From Nepenthes gracilis (taxonomy: Eukaryota; Streptophyta; Magnoliopsida; Caryophyllales; Nepenthaceae), in NCBI GenBank assembly GCA_033239525.1, contig BSYO01000025.1, positions 1,956,001 through 2,020,000 on the forward strand: a stretch of DNA of 64,000 nt. Direction: 5' to 3'. Under the pieces are notes generated by a model that was not told the DNA's origin, did no database searches, and worked only from the letters and a program-made list of their open reading frames with translations. The first letter of the stretch is position 1; every line of letters starts with the position of its first letter. Of this stretch, positions 46,722 to 59,900 are shown one piece after another. A program made the position numbers and the translations under genes.

Positions 46722-47210
46722 TAATAATAATAACAATAATAATAATAATAATAATATTTATTTTTAATTTAATTTGAAACCAAATAGAAAAATATCTATT
46801 CTTAATGAATAAAAATTTTACTTTTATCTAATTTTTTTCAACCAAACACGGGATTAGTCTCAAAAAATGACCTTATATTTAGGTCATCTTGTGTAAGAGA
46901 AATAATTTTTTTGATAATTTTTTTAATGAATAATATCTTATTTAAGAAAAAAAATTACGATCAAAATGGGAGGTGTTGAATTTGACTCGATAATTTAGGC
47001 CTAAAATTTTAACTGTATTCATCTATTAGTTAAATATGGTTATAATTTTTTTAGTATATTTATTGAAAAAATTATAATTACATAAAAATATGTGAAAATA
47101 CATATTATTTAAAAATTATAATATTTAAGATAAAATATCACGTAAATATGTATTTTAATTAAAAAAAGTGTATAAAAATTTATCAATCATATAAAAAACA
47201 TAATTTATTA
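46090..47210. repeat. 1.1-kb tandem direct duplication, copy 2
   Basis: Second unit. It follows copy 1 directly and ends with TCAATCATATAAAAAACATA, parallel to the end of copy 1 (TCAATCATATAAAAACATAA). It has a longer (AAT)n run (about 46684-46755) and the apparently original sequence where copy 1 has a patch. Confidence 0.85.
46529..46852. mobile_element. MITE-like element in copy 2
   Basis: Equivalent of 45437-45750: CGTTTGGTTAATGGAATAG on the left and TTCAACCAAACACGGGATTA on the right, with (AAT)n inside. Confidence 0.5.
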
Positions 47211-47907
47211 AAATAAGTTTTAAAATTTAATATTAATTTAAAATAAAAAATAATTTTTTTTAAAAAAATTAATAATTTAGATTAGACTGAGTTAAATTAA
47301 ATTTATACCAGTATCTACATCTTACACAAAAAAATAATTAATTTTAATTATATAATTATATTTGTCCATAATATTTTTAAAAGTTGACTAAATTTTATAA
47401 AATTTTGGGTTAATTAAATTGAGCGATTAAATTATCTAATTCTAATTAGATTTATTTGTATAATAAGAAACTAACTGTCCTTAATCCTCTCAATTAAAAT
47501 CAACTTGGCAACAATCCTACCTCATTTGTTTTTCTAATATATAAAATTGAATAAATTATTTAATTATTGAGTAATTATAAAATATATTATATTGGGTTAA
47601 TAATGAAAAAAATATAAAAATTAAAATTTTATTGAATTGTGGAAAATTTATAATTATAAATATGTAATTATTTTTACTGAAAATCCATAAAATATTATGA
47701 AAACTATACATTTTTCAAAATTTCAAAATTATATATTTCACAATAAAATATACGCCGTAAATTTTACAATTTTTATTATTTATAATTTTACGCAGCCAAG
47801 CAATCCCGCCGTCAGCGGGCTCCGCCGCTGTCTGGGTGACGATTCCGGGCGTGCCAACGGCGCAGTTCCTGTTCGCTAATCGGAGTGTCAGATGTGAAGT
47901 TATAGCA
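47211..47907. other. AT-rich spacer and 5' region of the WDR7-like gene
   Basis: Very A/T-rich to about 47780, then GC-richer sequence (CCCGCCGTCAGCGGGCTCCG) leading to the start codon, probably the 5' UTR and core promoter. No other gene is seen. Confidence 0.5.
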
Positions 47908-50900
47908 ATGAAGTGCAGATCTGTGGTAGGCATATGGCCGGACGCTCCGCCGCTGCACCGAGTCGTCGCCACCGTAGTACTCAATCAACCGCCCTCTCTA
48001 TACACGGGCGCCACCGATGGCTCCATCGTCTGGTGGAGCTTCTCCGGCGATGATTCTAATCAGGTGGTGCTGCTTTCTCTCTCTTTGTTCTCGAAAATCT
48101 TAGTAACTATTGGTTTCCGCCTGTTTGTTAATTTGTCCCAACCAGAAACTGAGCTCATGAGTTGTTTTGGCCTCGGAATACGAAGAAAATCGTTTTAGTA
48201 CTCATGCTAGGGACATGAATGTTATTTCGTGCCTCTTTTTTCTTAATACGATCTATTTTGAATGAAATCGTAGCTAATAGCTGATAATTTCAGCCCGAAT
48301 TTATAAAGGTTCCTCTGAAATTGAAAGTTCTACTTATTTGGTTTTCATACTAAGGCTCAGGCCGATAAAATCCTATCCTCTACCTCATATTAGCAGAATC
48401 TGAGATCATATGTCCAGCAAAATTGTCCACAATTTTGTCCGTGGCGTGCGTGGATGGGTTGTTTTATCAGGTTCACTGAGATGATTATCTTTTCCTATGA
48501 TCTAAATATGCTCAAAGTCTTTTTGGAGAAGTCTATTGTGTATTTCTGATAATTACTGAGAATTTCAAGTAGCAGGCCTTTAGCATACATTTGGGCAAAG
48601 ATAAAAGGTTCCACATACGTAGGAGCTTCATTGCATTCAGGAATGTTTGACCCATATTGTTACCTTTTTCCGGTTACAAATGCAATCACAAAGTGGGGAG
48701 CTGCCATCTTCTTTCGATTGGAGATATATGGTCTTTGATTTAATAGCTTCAACAAGTTATTGAGAGCTTTGATTGAAGAAAAATAATGATAAATTTTTGT
48801 CCAAAGAGAAATTCTGTCCCTGGAGTTGTGTAATTGTGTATGAAGTTTTAACAGTTGAGCTATGGAGCTAATACTGTATTATGTTTTCTATCATGTCTTG
48901 GTGGTGACTCATTCTGATGGATTATGTATCAGGAAATTAAACCCATTGCTATCTTATGTGGCCATGCTGCTCCGATAGCTGATCTTGGCTTTTGTTATCC
49001 ACTTTTGGCTTCAGCAGATGGAATTGTAGATCACACCAGTGATATAGCAACCAATTTTTCTGGCAGTGACAGTGGGGCATTAGTAAGTGCTTGCAGGGAC
49101 AGTGTATTGTGTGTATGGAGTAGCAGAAGTGGATATTGCAGGCGCAGAAGGAAATTGCCACCTTGGGTAGGGAGTCCATCTGTTGTTCGCACATTGCCTG
49201 CAAATCCAAGATATGTATGCATTGCCTGTTGTTTTATAGATGCCTTCCATGCAACTGACAATGATTACGTGGATCCCACTGTAGGAAATGAGCATCCAGG
49301 TGATCGAGAACTGAACAGAAAACCTTCCAAGTCTGCTATTGTTATTGTGGATTCCTATACCCTAACAATCATTCAAACAGTTTTTCATGGGAATTTGTCG
49401 ATTGGTCCATTGAAGTTCATGGTTGTAGTTAGACCCATTGATGATAAGAAGCAATTCGTTCTCGTTGGAGATCAATTTGGCCAACTACAGTTGATTCCTT
49501 TGCTGAAAGACTCCAACCTAGATGTGGAGGCTGTGACTGAGTTGCATAATCGTTTCACTCATGTGAAGACGACTACTTGTGGGAATGTGTCTCCAGAGGG
49601 GGGACTGGTTCTGTCGATAGCCACCACTAAGCTCATTTTAGGTTTATTATATAGAACTAACTGTGTCGTCTTGCTTATGGATGGTACTGTCATAGGATGT
49701 ATCACTTTTGAAAATAGTCTGCTTAGTTCAGCATCTGATTTGACTCAGTCACATCCAGTAGGGGGAATTTTTCTCCAGTCAGATGATAGTGATACTTTGA
49801 CTTCTGGTGAGACACATGGCATAATTGCAGCAAGATTTGTTGTATGGAATGATAGAGGATTTGCCATTGTGTATGCAATATCATATATTGATGGCATTTT
49901 CAGATCTGAGGTTGTGTATGAGATACCTTCTGTTTGTAACCCAACTGATGTGAGAATGTCAATTAGTTTTGTTCAATTAAAGCACTACATTCTTCGTGTT
50001 GAATCAATTTGTTTTCATGAGGAAGATCCATTATTGTGGAATCCTCACATCACAATCTGGTCTCCTCATCAGCAACTTGATGAGCAAAAGAATGTTGGCC
50101 TCCGATGCAAAATGATTGGAGAAGGTGACTTTCTTGTTTATTGGATTGACAGCTTAAGTCATACTTCGAACATGGGGCACTCTGAGCATGCTTTAGGTAG
50201 AGCAATCACTGCCAGGAAGACGGCTGTGACTGCCCTGGGGTGCAGTTTCCCAAGTGAAGAGAGTGTAAATAGTTGGTCTATAGATGACGCTAAATATATT
50301 TTTTCACGAAAGGGTCACTTTGTTTCTTGTTCAATGGTTATATCTCAAAGTACTCCTATACCGTACGCAATTGTGTATGGCTACCATAATGGTGAAATAG
50401 AATTACTCCAATTTCCGATGTGCTTAGATGAAGTAGATTTGGATGAGCGAGATGTTCATCCGAGCACGAAGCAATACGAAGCAAGACAACATTTTTCAGG
50501 ACACACAGGTGCAGTGTTATGTTTGGCAGCACATCGGATGGTTGGTGCATCTACTGGTCAGTCTTTCAGTCATGTTTTACTTTCAGGAAGCATGGACTGC
50601 ACAGTTCGCGTATGGGATCTTGAGACTAAAAATCCCATTATGGTGATGCACCATCATGTGGCTCCTGTGCAGCAATTAATCCTCTCTCCAGTCCAGAATG
50701 ACCGCCCTTGGAACAATTGTTTTCTTTCTGTAGGGAAGGATTTTTGTGTTGCACTTGCTTCTCTTGAGACTTTGCAGGTGGAGAGAATGTTTCCTGGGCA
50801 TCCTAACTATCCTGCGAAAGTAGTGTGGGATGGTGAGAGAGGTTATTTGGCATGCCTGTGTCTGAACCATTCAGCAGCATCTGATACAAAGGATGTTTTA

Positions 50901-53900
50901 TATATTTGGGACATAAAGACAGGTGCTCAGGAGCGGGTTCTTCGCGGTACGGCTTCACACTCAATGTTTGACTATTTTTGTACAGTTACAAATAACATCA
51001 CTGGGAGGAGATTGAATCGTAATACATCAGCCTCTTCCTTACTTCTTCCATTAATTGAAGATGGGGAGTTTCTACAGTATCAGCAGAAAAAAAACCAGAA
51101 GGGGTCTATTTCATCAGATGGAGAATACTTAATGGAGCCCATTTCTTCCCAACCAAATGCTAGCAGAGGAAATTCCATAATAGCAGATCCAGGATGTGCA
51201 GTATTTCACGACAAGATGCCAATAAATTGCTCTTGCCCATTCTCTGGAGTTGCTGTTCTCAATTTTGACCTGGCTTCCTTAATGTCCTTTTTTATTGTGG
51301 GAAATGACACTGCAAGAGAACAGGGGATGGAGATCAGTAGTCCCCCCAAAGGAACTGTAACAGATGGATCTAACTCACGAGGGAAACCAGCTCATGCAAT
51401 GAAAATTCATAATGAAGATAAGTCACTCTCTGTGTGCTTGCTGCGATTCTGTTTGTCCTTTCTGCACTTGTGGGATGTGGATTGTGAACTTGACAATTTG
51501 CTAGTCAGAGATATGAAGCTAAAAAAACCTGAGAAATTCAATTTAGCTCCTGGTTTGCAAGGGGATAGAGGCTCTGTAACACTGGCATTCCCTGGTTTTC
51601 ATTCTGCTCTTGAGGTACTTAATATTCATGTCATGTGATGTCAGATATTTGTCCTGCCTCACAGTAATATGCTGAGACATGGAAATTGGCATTTCAGCTT
51701 TGGAAATCTTCATCAGAGTTCTGTGCAATGAGGTCATTAACAATGGTGTCCCTTGGCCAGCACATCGTTAGCTTGTCCCCCTCCTGTTCAGCAGCCAGCT
51801 GGTACTTCACTGTCTATGTGGCTTTTTCGTCAATACTATTTTCTTAGCTGTTCTCCTTTCTTGATTTATATTTCAATTTGGCACTGAAATAGTGCTTGTT
51901 GTGAGTGATATAGATCTAGATCACTTAAAAAAAAAAAAAAACATTTCACTGGAGATATATTTGATTGTAAGTCACTGAGGCCTTTTAGGTTTTCATTGAA
52001 GGGAAAATATGAGGGACGTCATAAATCTCTTTCTAAGACATTAACTCATTTTGTTCATTTGCGAGGTGTTCTGAAACAAAGTGATATTTATCTTGGGAGG
52101 AAAGGATTTTTGGTTATAGGAGGTAAGATTTTTTTTTTGTTATTAGAAGTACATTTGCTTGACGGTGGGTCTTGGTGTAATGATAAAGTTTCTCCATTGG
52201 GACCCCAGTTTATGGGTTCAAGCCACTGAAGCTGCCTCTATGCATTATAAGGGTAAGGTTGTGTACAGTTGACCATTCCCAGATCCTGCAATGCTTAAAG
52301 TCTCGTCTGTTGGTGATCCTTTTAGAAGCACATTGGCTTGTGCTGAATTAGAAGGTTTCTTCGTTCTTAGGGAAAACCAATACTGAGCCTTCCATGTGTG
52401 GGTGGTCTCTGAAAGTTCGAAATAATTGGTTTGTGTTCAGCACCTTTAAATTGACGCTTCTATTTTTAAGCTCAAAGTAAACTTTTTGACTGTTGAATCA
52501 TTGGCATGTTCATTAGCAGTGATGTAGTGTAGTAAAACCAATAACGTGACAGAAAATGAAGTAATGCATGCTGCATGTTGTTAAAACTTGGTGAAGAGAG
52601 ACCCGGGTGGTCTTCATCGTACTTGGTGGTGAATCTGAACTGGCTTAGATCAGAGAACAAAAAGTCAGTGTTTTTCTAGCCTTTGATCTTCTGGGGTGAA
52701 GTGTTGGATTTTGTCATAGGTATTAAATGATATAGATGAGGATTCCATGTCCCATGTACAATTCCTTCATTTTAATTCTATCTTAATCGGGATGTTACTT
52801 GTTCAGGTGCCTATTCCTGTACCCCCCTTAAAAAATGTACTGTTTGTACTTGTAGCTATGATGGGTGTTAGACTTCTCCCCTGTCCTTAGGTATGCTCAT
52901 TGTATTATCTATCACTGTCCCGTCCGTCAGTTTGCACTATGCAACCAAATGGGATATTCATTCCATCCTAGAACACTGAGTTTATAGGCTTCTATCTAAT
53001 GACAGAAAACTAGTTTATGAGAGATTTTAGGCTTTAGGGTCTGTAACTTGGGACAATGTGCAACGGCAAGTTCAACAATGAACCATAACTTAATCAGATT
53101 TCATTAAATGCAACCTACTTAAGAATTAGCACAGTGGATGCTTATTTACCTCATAAATGCTTGGAAAACAACTAGACTGATGTAAATATCGGTTGTTATG
53201 TATTGATATTAGGTCCCTCAATACTACGATGATATCAGGATATATTGTTATATCGGTGATGTATCGATGATCGATATATTGGTCAATATTGCCCCGTTAA
53301 CTTACATTTTTAGAAAAAAAATTTTAATATATCTGATATCGATACATATTGTCTAATATGTCAATACCAATAAAATTGCAACAAATACCGCCACCATGTT
53401 TTCATCCCTTAGGTTTTAAAAAGAGGGCATTGGAAAAGGAGACCGTTTGTTGAACACTTAAACACGATCATTATTATTGGGACATTAGTTTCTTGTTAAT
53501 GATAACTGTAAATGTTTTCCAAATGTTATCCTACTAAAGCAATCTGAAAAGATAGCAAAGAAACTTAGAAATAATTATTAAAATGAAAACAATAGTTTTA
53601 ACCTAGTACTGTATGCATAATTCCAAGAAGTTTCCACTTCAATCCATTATAGTAATTCATCACTATTGTGGAATGAGTATCTTGACCTTAAAACCTTCTT
53701 GGGTGGCATCATTTTTGTTAGTCTGGCTCTTCTTTGTTTTGAATTTTATTTCTTAAAATTTACAAAAATGAAAATCACTAATTTTATATTTCTTCAGCTA
53801 CATGCATATAGTTAACTGCTACTATTCTACCTCCCTTCTTTCCTTTAGCCATAGGTAATGTCTGCAGCATGGTAATATGACCTGATCACTGTCTATATAT

Positions 53901-56900
53901 TTGTTGCAGTGCTTTATCAGCATTTTATACTCGGAACTTCGCTGAGAAATTTCCACATATAAAGTCACCATCACTTCAGGTCAGACAATGTATGATATTA
54001 ATGTAGGAGTTAGTGCAGCAGATGGATACCTGTTTTATATAAGCTTTTGCAAATGGACATACTACCTGTTTCTCTTAGTATGAAAGAATGAACAAAAACA
54101 TATGCATGCCTGTATACATGGATATATGTGTATATGCATGAGTGCATGCATGCACACTTGTGCCACTATTTACTTGCCTATGTTTGAAATTTAAGTTGAT
54201 ATGTTGTGTTACAGTTTTTGGTCAGCTTCTGGCAAGATGAAGATGATCATGTCCGTATGGCTGCTCGATCTTTATTTCATTGTGCTGCTTCCCGGGCTAT
54301 TCCACCACCTCTATTTTGTCCAAAAGCAATTAATCCAGAAAAAAATGTGACCTTTCTTGGTCAAATGAGAGGAAATGAAGCAGAATATGAAGAAGAAACT
54401 ACTACTCATTTGGATACAGAAAGGTTGCCAGAAAATGAGTTAACTTCTAGAAATGACGATAATGATATACTCAAATGGATGGAATCATATGAACTGCAGG
54501 ATTGGATTTCCTGTGCTGGAGGAACAAGCCAAGACGCAATGACATCTCGCATAATTGTTGCAGCCGCACTAGCCATTTGGTACCCGAGCCTTGTGAAATA
54601 CCGGCTAGCCATGTTAGCCATCCATCCGCTGATGAAGCTGGTTATGGCTATGAACGAGAAATATAGCTCCTCTGCAGCGGAACTGCTGGCAGAAGGCATG
54701 GATAGCACATGGAAAGCCTGTATTGGTTCTGAAATAACTTCTCTGATTGGGGATATTTTCTTCCAAATAGAGTGTGTTAGTGGTGCAAATACCTCTGCTG
54801 TGGGTCCAGCCGTACCTCCTAAAATTCGGGAAACTTTAATTGGTGTTCTGCTTCCAAGTTTAGCTTTGGCTGATATATCTGGCTTTCTGACTGTAATTGA
54901 AGGTCTGATTTGGTCTACCTCATCTGATTCTCCTGTTCATTTGATCTCTCTGAAAACGCTCATCAGGGTCATGCGTGGTTCTCCTCGAAGCTTGGCTCAA
55001 TACTTGAATAAGGTTTGAGCTACTGATTTCTTGAAATGAATCATCAATGGTTTTTTGTGGGGTTTTAGAATTTCCTAATTTCTCTTTTTTTGCCAAGGGT
55101 TGTTGATTTGACAAAATTGCCCTCTATTTGGTGGGAAATTTCAATGGTTATTGCAGGGAACCTTCTTATTGCATTCTATAAAAGACTTGAACTACTAATA
55201 TAGCCTTAACACCACTCTTGTATGCTTATGCAGATTTCTCATCCTCCTTTTTTCTTTAAGATAAAAAAGATATTATTTATGAATCCAAATTTTCTATGAG
55301 CCTATTTGATGTAGGGAGGGAAGGGAAAGAGAAGGTGAAAAAGGAGAAAATGAGACCCCTGATGGATGAATATATAGGTATTGGCCGCAATAATATGGGA
55401 TTTTACGTATAGAATTGGATATAGCCAAAGAAATTTTTTTAAAACAATCGTGAGTTGATAGGGACATATCGGCCAATATATTGGCCAAATATCGAGTATA
55501 TTGGCTGATACATTGTAATATATCGTCGATATGGCAATATAGCACAATATTGTCGTAATATATCGGTATTTGGTGCCCGATACCAATACATATCGGTCCC
55601 CACTGACTATTTGATATCAAACTTGATGTCTAGGGTTGGATTGGATGGTGGCGTTCGTGGCTGAGTATGCTGCTGTTGTGATTATGAGTGGCGTGGGATG
55701 GCGTCATTACTGTGGTAATTGAGGGGTTTGTTTTACCGGAGAAGGAGCACTGGGGTATGCTGGTGATATGGTGATGGGCTTTGGTGTACAGTAGCAGTGA
55801 GAGGAAACTAAAGATGGAAAATATTATCTCTGATACCGAAAGGGGGAAAAAAGTGGAGAAGAGGAAAGAAAAGTGACAGCGAAAGGAAAAGAGGAGAAGA
55901 GAAATCAGAGGGATAGAAGAAGAATTAGAGAAGAATTTGAGGGAGAACAGATGAGATAAGAGAAGCACTCAATCAAAGGTCAAGTCAACAAAGAGCAATT
56001 GTGGTATTTTGAGAAAGAAATACATTTAAGTGATTGAAATAATTAACTACCACTTGACTAAAAGTAGAAAACCAATCAATTTTGGAAACTAGAAGTTATC
56101 TGCCTTGTTTATCATTGTCCTTATATGCCTGTTTCTTTCCTTTCAAATCAGGCGTTAACTTTTGGCAAACTCCTCTGCAACAAAATGTTCTACTTTCAAC
56201 CTGATTTTACATTAATTGTTAGAAAAAGAGATATGATACAATCGGCTGTAAAATCACTCCATTGGTTGCTTTGACACAAATTTTCAGGTAGTGAACTTCA
56301 TTTTACAAACAATGGATCCCAGCAACTTGGTCATGCGGAGAACTTGCCTGCAGAGTTCAATGACAGCATTGAAAGAAGTTACGCGTATATACCCTATGGT
56401 TGCGTTGAATGAGATGTCATCACGGTTGGCTGTCGGGGACGCAATTGCTGAGACTAACTGTGCTATTATCCACGTATATGACATGCAAAGGTACATGTGC
56501 AAACTCAAACTGTCCCGTTTTCCATTGATATTATGGGCAGGAATTTGCTGAGGGAAGTGCTGTTCAAATTCAAACTGTGCTGTTTTCCATTGATATTATG
56601 GGCAGGAATTTGCCTATGCATTCAGGATCAACAAACCTCAATAGACCCCAACATCATGTTGATTAATACAATTTGTTGTAGTCATGGATGAAGGTATCAG
56701 TATTGGACAATAAGTATTATCAATGGGTATATTGGAATGAAAGCAAAACTTACGAATCGTAAGTTGACAGAGCCGTATCGGTGACATATTCTAATATATC
56801 TCCGATATAATAACATATCATGATGTTGTCATGGTATCTGAAAATATCGATACAGGGGGCTAGATACCAATACACATCAGCCGATTTTTGCATCTATAGT

Positions 56901-59900
56901 TGCAGTAGTTGATTGGTATACTCACTATTCAGTTGCTGTGTCTGTAAGCTTTGTCTTGGTTTTCCACTTGTTTGGCGCATTGGTTACAGCAGCTGTATGG
57001 CACACCAATTGTAAAATTAAGCAAACCATTTCTTCACACTGATGAAGAAAGATTTGGATGCCATGCCTTGGTATCCATAATTGTACTGTACAAAACAGAT
57101 TCATTTACGCCTTCACTACAATCAGATTTCAAAAGCTTAGAAAACATTGTCCTTTATGCCCCACAAATACATTAAAAATTCACATGTAATTTCAGAAAAG
57201 GTGCCTAGGTCTGGTCCGTTGGCGATGAGAAGCTACTTTGAGGTCATTAAAGACTACAATGAACAAAATGTCTGAACATGTTATAGTTTAAGTGCATGAC
57301 CACATAACTATAGACCTCCTATTAAATCTATTTGTTGGTGTTGGTGTGGTGATTGTTATATTGAACACACCATGCGGTTTTTTTTATTACGATCGGTGCA
57401 AAATGTAGACATCTTTCTGTTGAGGAATTGTAGAAGTGGATCATCTTGGAAGCTCAAAGAAGAGATTTGGCATTTCTTACTGAATAATGATTTTCCTAGT
57501 TATCTTTATTATGATTGAGGCCTGATGCATATCTGAAAAATAATTAGACCTGGACCCATTAACAACCTGTATCTGAGTGCGATTCAAAAATTTAAAGTAG
57601 TTTCTTGCGCACGATAAATAGAAACAAGAAGTGAAATGGATCCAAAGAGGATTCTTTCGGGGATCACTGTGATACTTAAGTTAGTAAAATGTTCTACAGA
57701 ATTGAAGGAATAAATATAATACTTTGATATAACATAATTTTAAGGAGAGGGAATTTACTAGATTCAATACGTTGAGCTCAAATGTTGATGCCTATTCAGG
57801 CCGTGTAGTTCCTCTGTTTGGGGATTGGTGGGGTCTTACCTAGAGGTCTGACTGTGTGCCCTGTGTTCCTTTAGGCCTAGACAGGTCTTAGATTTGGGAT
57901 AGGCACCACAGCAAGTAAGTCATCTGAGAAGAAGTCAATGTTCTCCCAATAGATCCCTTGACTATTGGTACTCTGGACCAGTTGGTGGTGCTGCTTGGGC
58001 AACTTGGTTGGGGAGAAATCCTTGTGATGTCAATACCAACAGTAGGTTGTTGAGACTAGGACAGTGTGGAAAGAGCAAAGAAAATCCTTCATTTTTCTCT
58101 CTTGGGGCCTTTTGCAGGAACACCTCTCTCTCTCTCTCTCTCTCTTCTTCTCTCCTTGGCCTCCTCGTGGAGCCACCTCTCCTCCCACTGCTCCCTACAG
58201 CCAGCTCCCTTTTTATAGGGGAGAGTGTTGGAGTCTTAGGGACAAAGCATTCTATTGCCTTTCGCAGAGTGATGCTGATGGAGTCTCTTGATTGGGTCGC
58301 ATGCATGGAGGCTCGCCATCGGCCTGCGACGCAGGCGGTCTCCCATCAGCCGGTTGATGCGCACTTGATTGGTTCACCTGCACTGAGGCTCATCATTGGC
58401 CGGGCGACGCAGGCTGAGGTCTCCCATTGGCAGTTTGGTGCTTGTGATAGCCCCAGATCACTGCCTATTCTCAGTCTTCAGGGCCGCTCCTGGAATCTAT
58501 ATTGCCTGAACCTTAGGGCCATCATTCTTTTGTCTTTTCATCTATCCAGATCGTTTATTTTTTTTTCCATATCTTTTGTGTTTTCCTATTCAGGACTGTT
58601 TCATTTTACTGGGACCCATCAAGGACAATGTATAACAAATGCTGGTGTTAAAACTGGAAAAATGAAATGTCAATGGGGCTATCAGCCTTGATTTCTCATC
58701 AATCGTGCAGCCATTTGATCCATATTTCCATATATACAACTCTTGCATTTTCTCATGCTCTCTACAGCATAGTTTACGTAAACAGTTGATGTGTTGTCTT
58801 TATAGAAATTCATGTAAGTGTGGCTTCACGTAGTTATTGTTTCCTGGGGGATTTTCAAGAGCTGCTTGATTTGTCTGTTTCCTTATTGTAATATAGTGTG
58901 ACGAAAATAAGGGTTCTTGATGCAAGCGGACCTCCTGGGCTACCAAGTTTACTTGCAGGAACATCAGAAACATTTACCACAGCAATTTCAGCTCTAAGCT
59001 TTTCGCCCGATGGAGAGGTACCGTTTGATGATTGGTTCATGTGCTTTATTATCAACCAATTATTTGTTGCTGTTCGGCCGATCATGCCTCTGCTTCCTAT
59101 GAGTTTTGTGCATTTTGCTGTTTGACTTAACAATCCCTGACAGTTCCCCTTCCTTTTTTTCTTCTTTTTGATTTTTATGAGTACATGAGCGTGATGTTTT
59201 AAGCTCATATTAGATTTAAATTTTCACCTGCTTCTAATGTTACCTGATCAAGTATGTGAATTATTAAATTATCAGATGCATTGATATTTGCCATATTGGG
59301 TGATATGAAGCAAATTTTTTAGGGAGGGAGGTAATTAAAATCTGAAGAAATTATTGGCCGCTATATTAAAAAATATTAGGTGTAAAAGCCGATTATCAAA
59401 CTATCAGTTGATATATCTTGAGATATCACCAATAGAACTATATATCCTAATTTTATCGCAATTGTAAGAAATATCTGTATCGGTCGTGGAGGGGGACAGA
59501 CGCTACTTCTTTTCATGAATGTGTTTTGAATCATAGGGCCTAGTTGCGTTCTCTGAGCACGGGCTAATCATCCGATGGTGGTCTTTGGGATCTGCGTGGT
59601 GGGAAAAACTCAGTCGTAACTATGTTCCTGTTCAATGCACCAAGCTTATTTTTGTACCTCCGTGGGAAGGATTCTCTCCTAATTCTTCTAGGGCAAGCAT
59701 AATGGCAAAAATAACAGGAAATGATAGACAAGCAAGTCCACAGGTAAGTTCCCCTTTTTGTGCCTGGCTTTAACTTTCAGGGCATTCATTTTGTTAGATG
59801 TTTGTTTTTACGTAGTTTTACTTTGTCGTATGTTTTGGTTGTCAAATCACTTTTAATGATAATACTGTGGGGGTAAATTGTCCCATACTAGTTGAATAAA

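Noticed and set aside
48949..49295. Minus-strand frames opposite the large WDR7-like exon
   Set aside because: They are shadows of the plus-strand coding frame, which matches a known family throughout.
58008..58691. 227-codon open frame inside WDR7-like intron 6
   Set aside because: It has no recognisable domain, spans a (CT)n run, and the intron around it is well supported by flanking exons.
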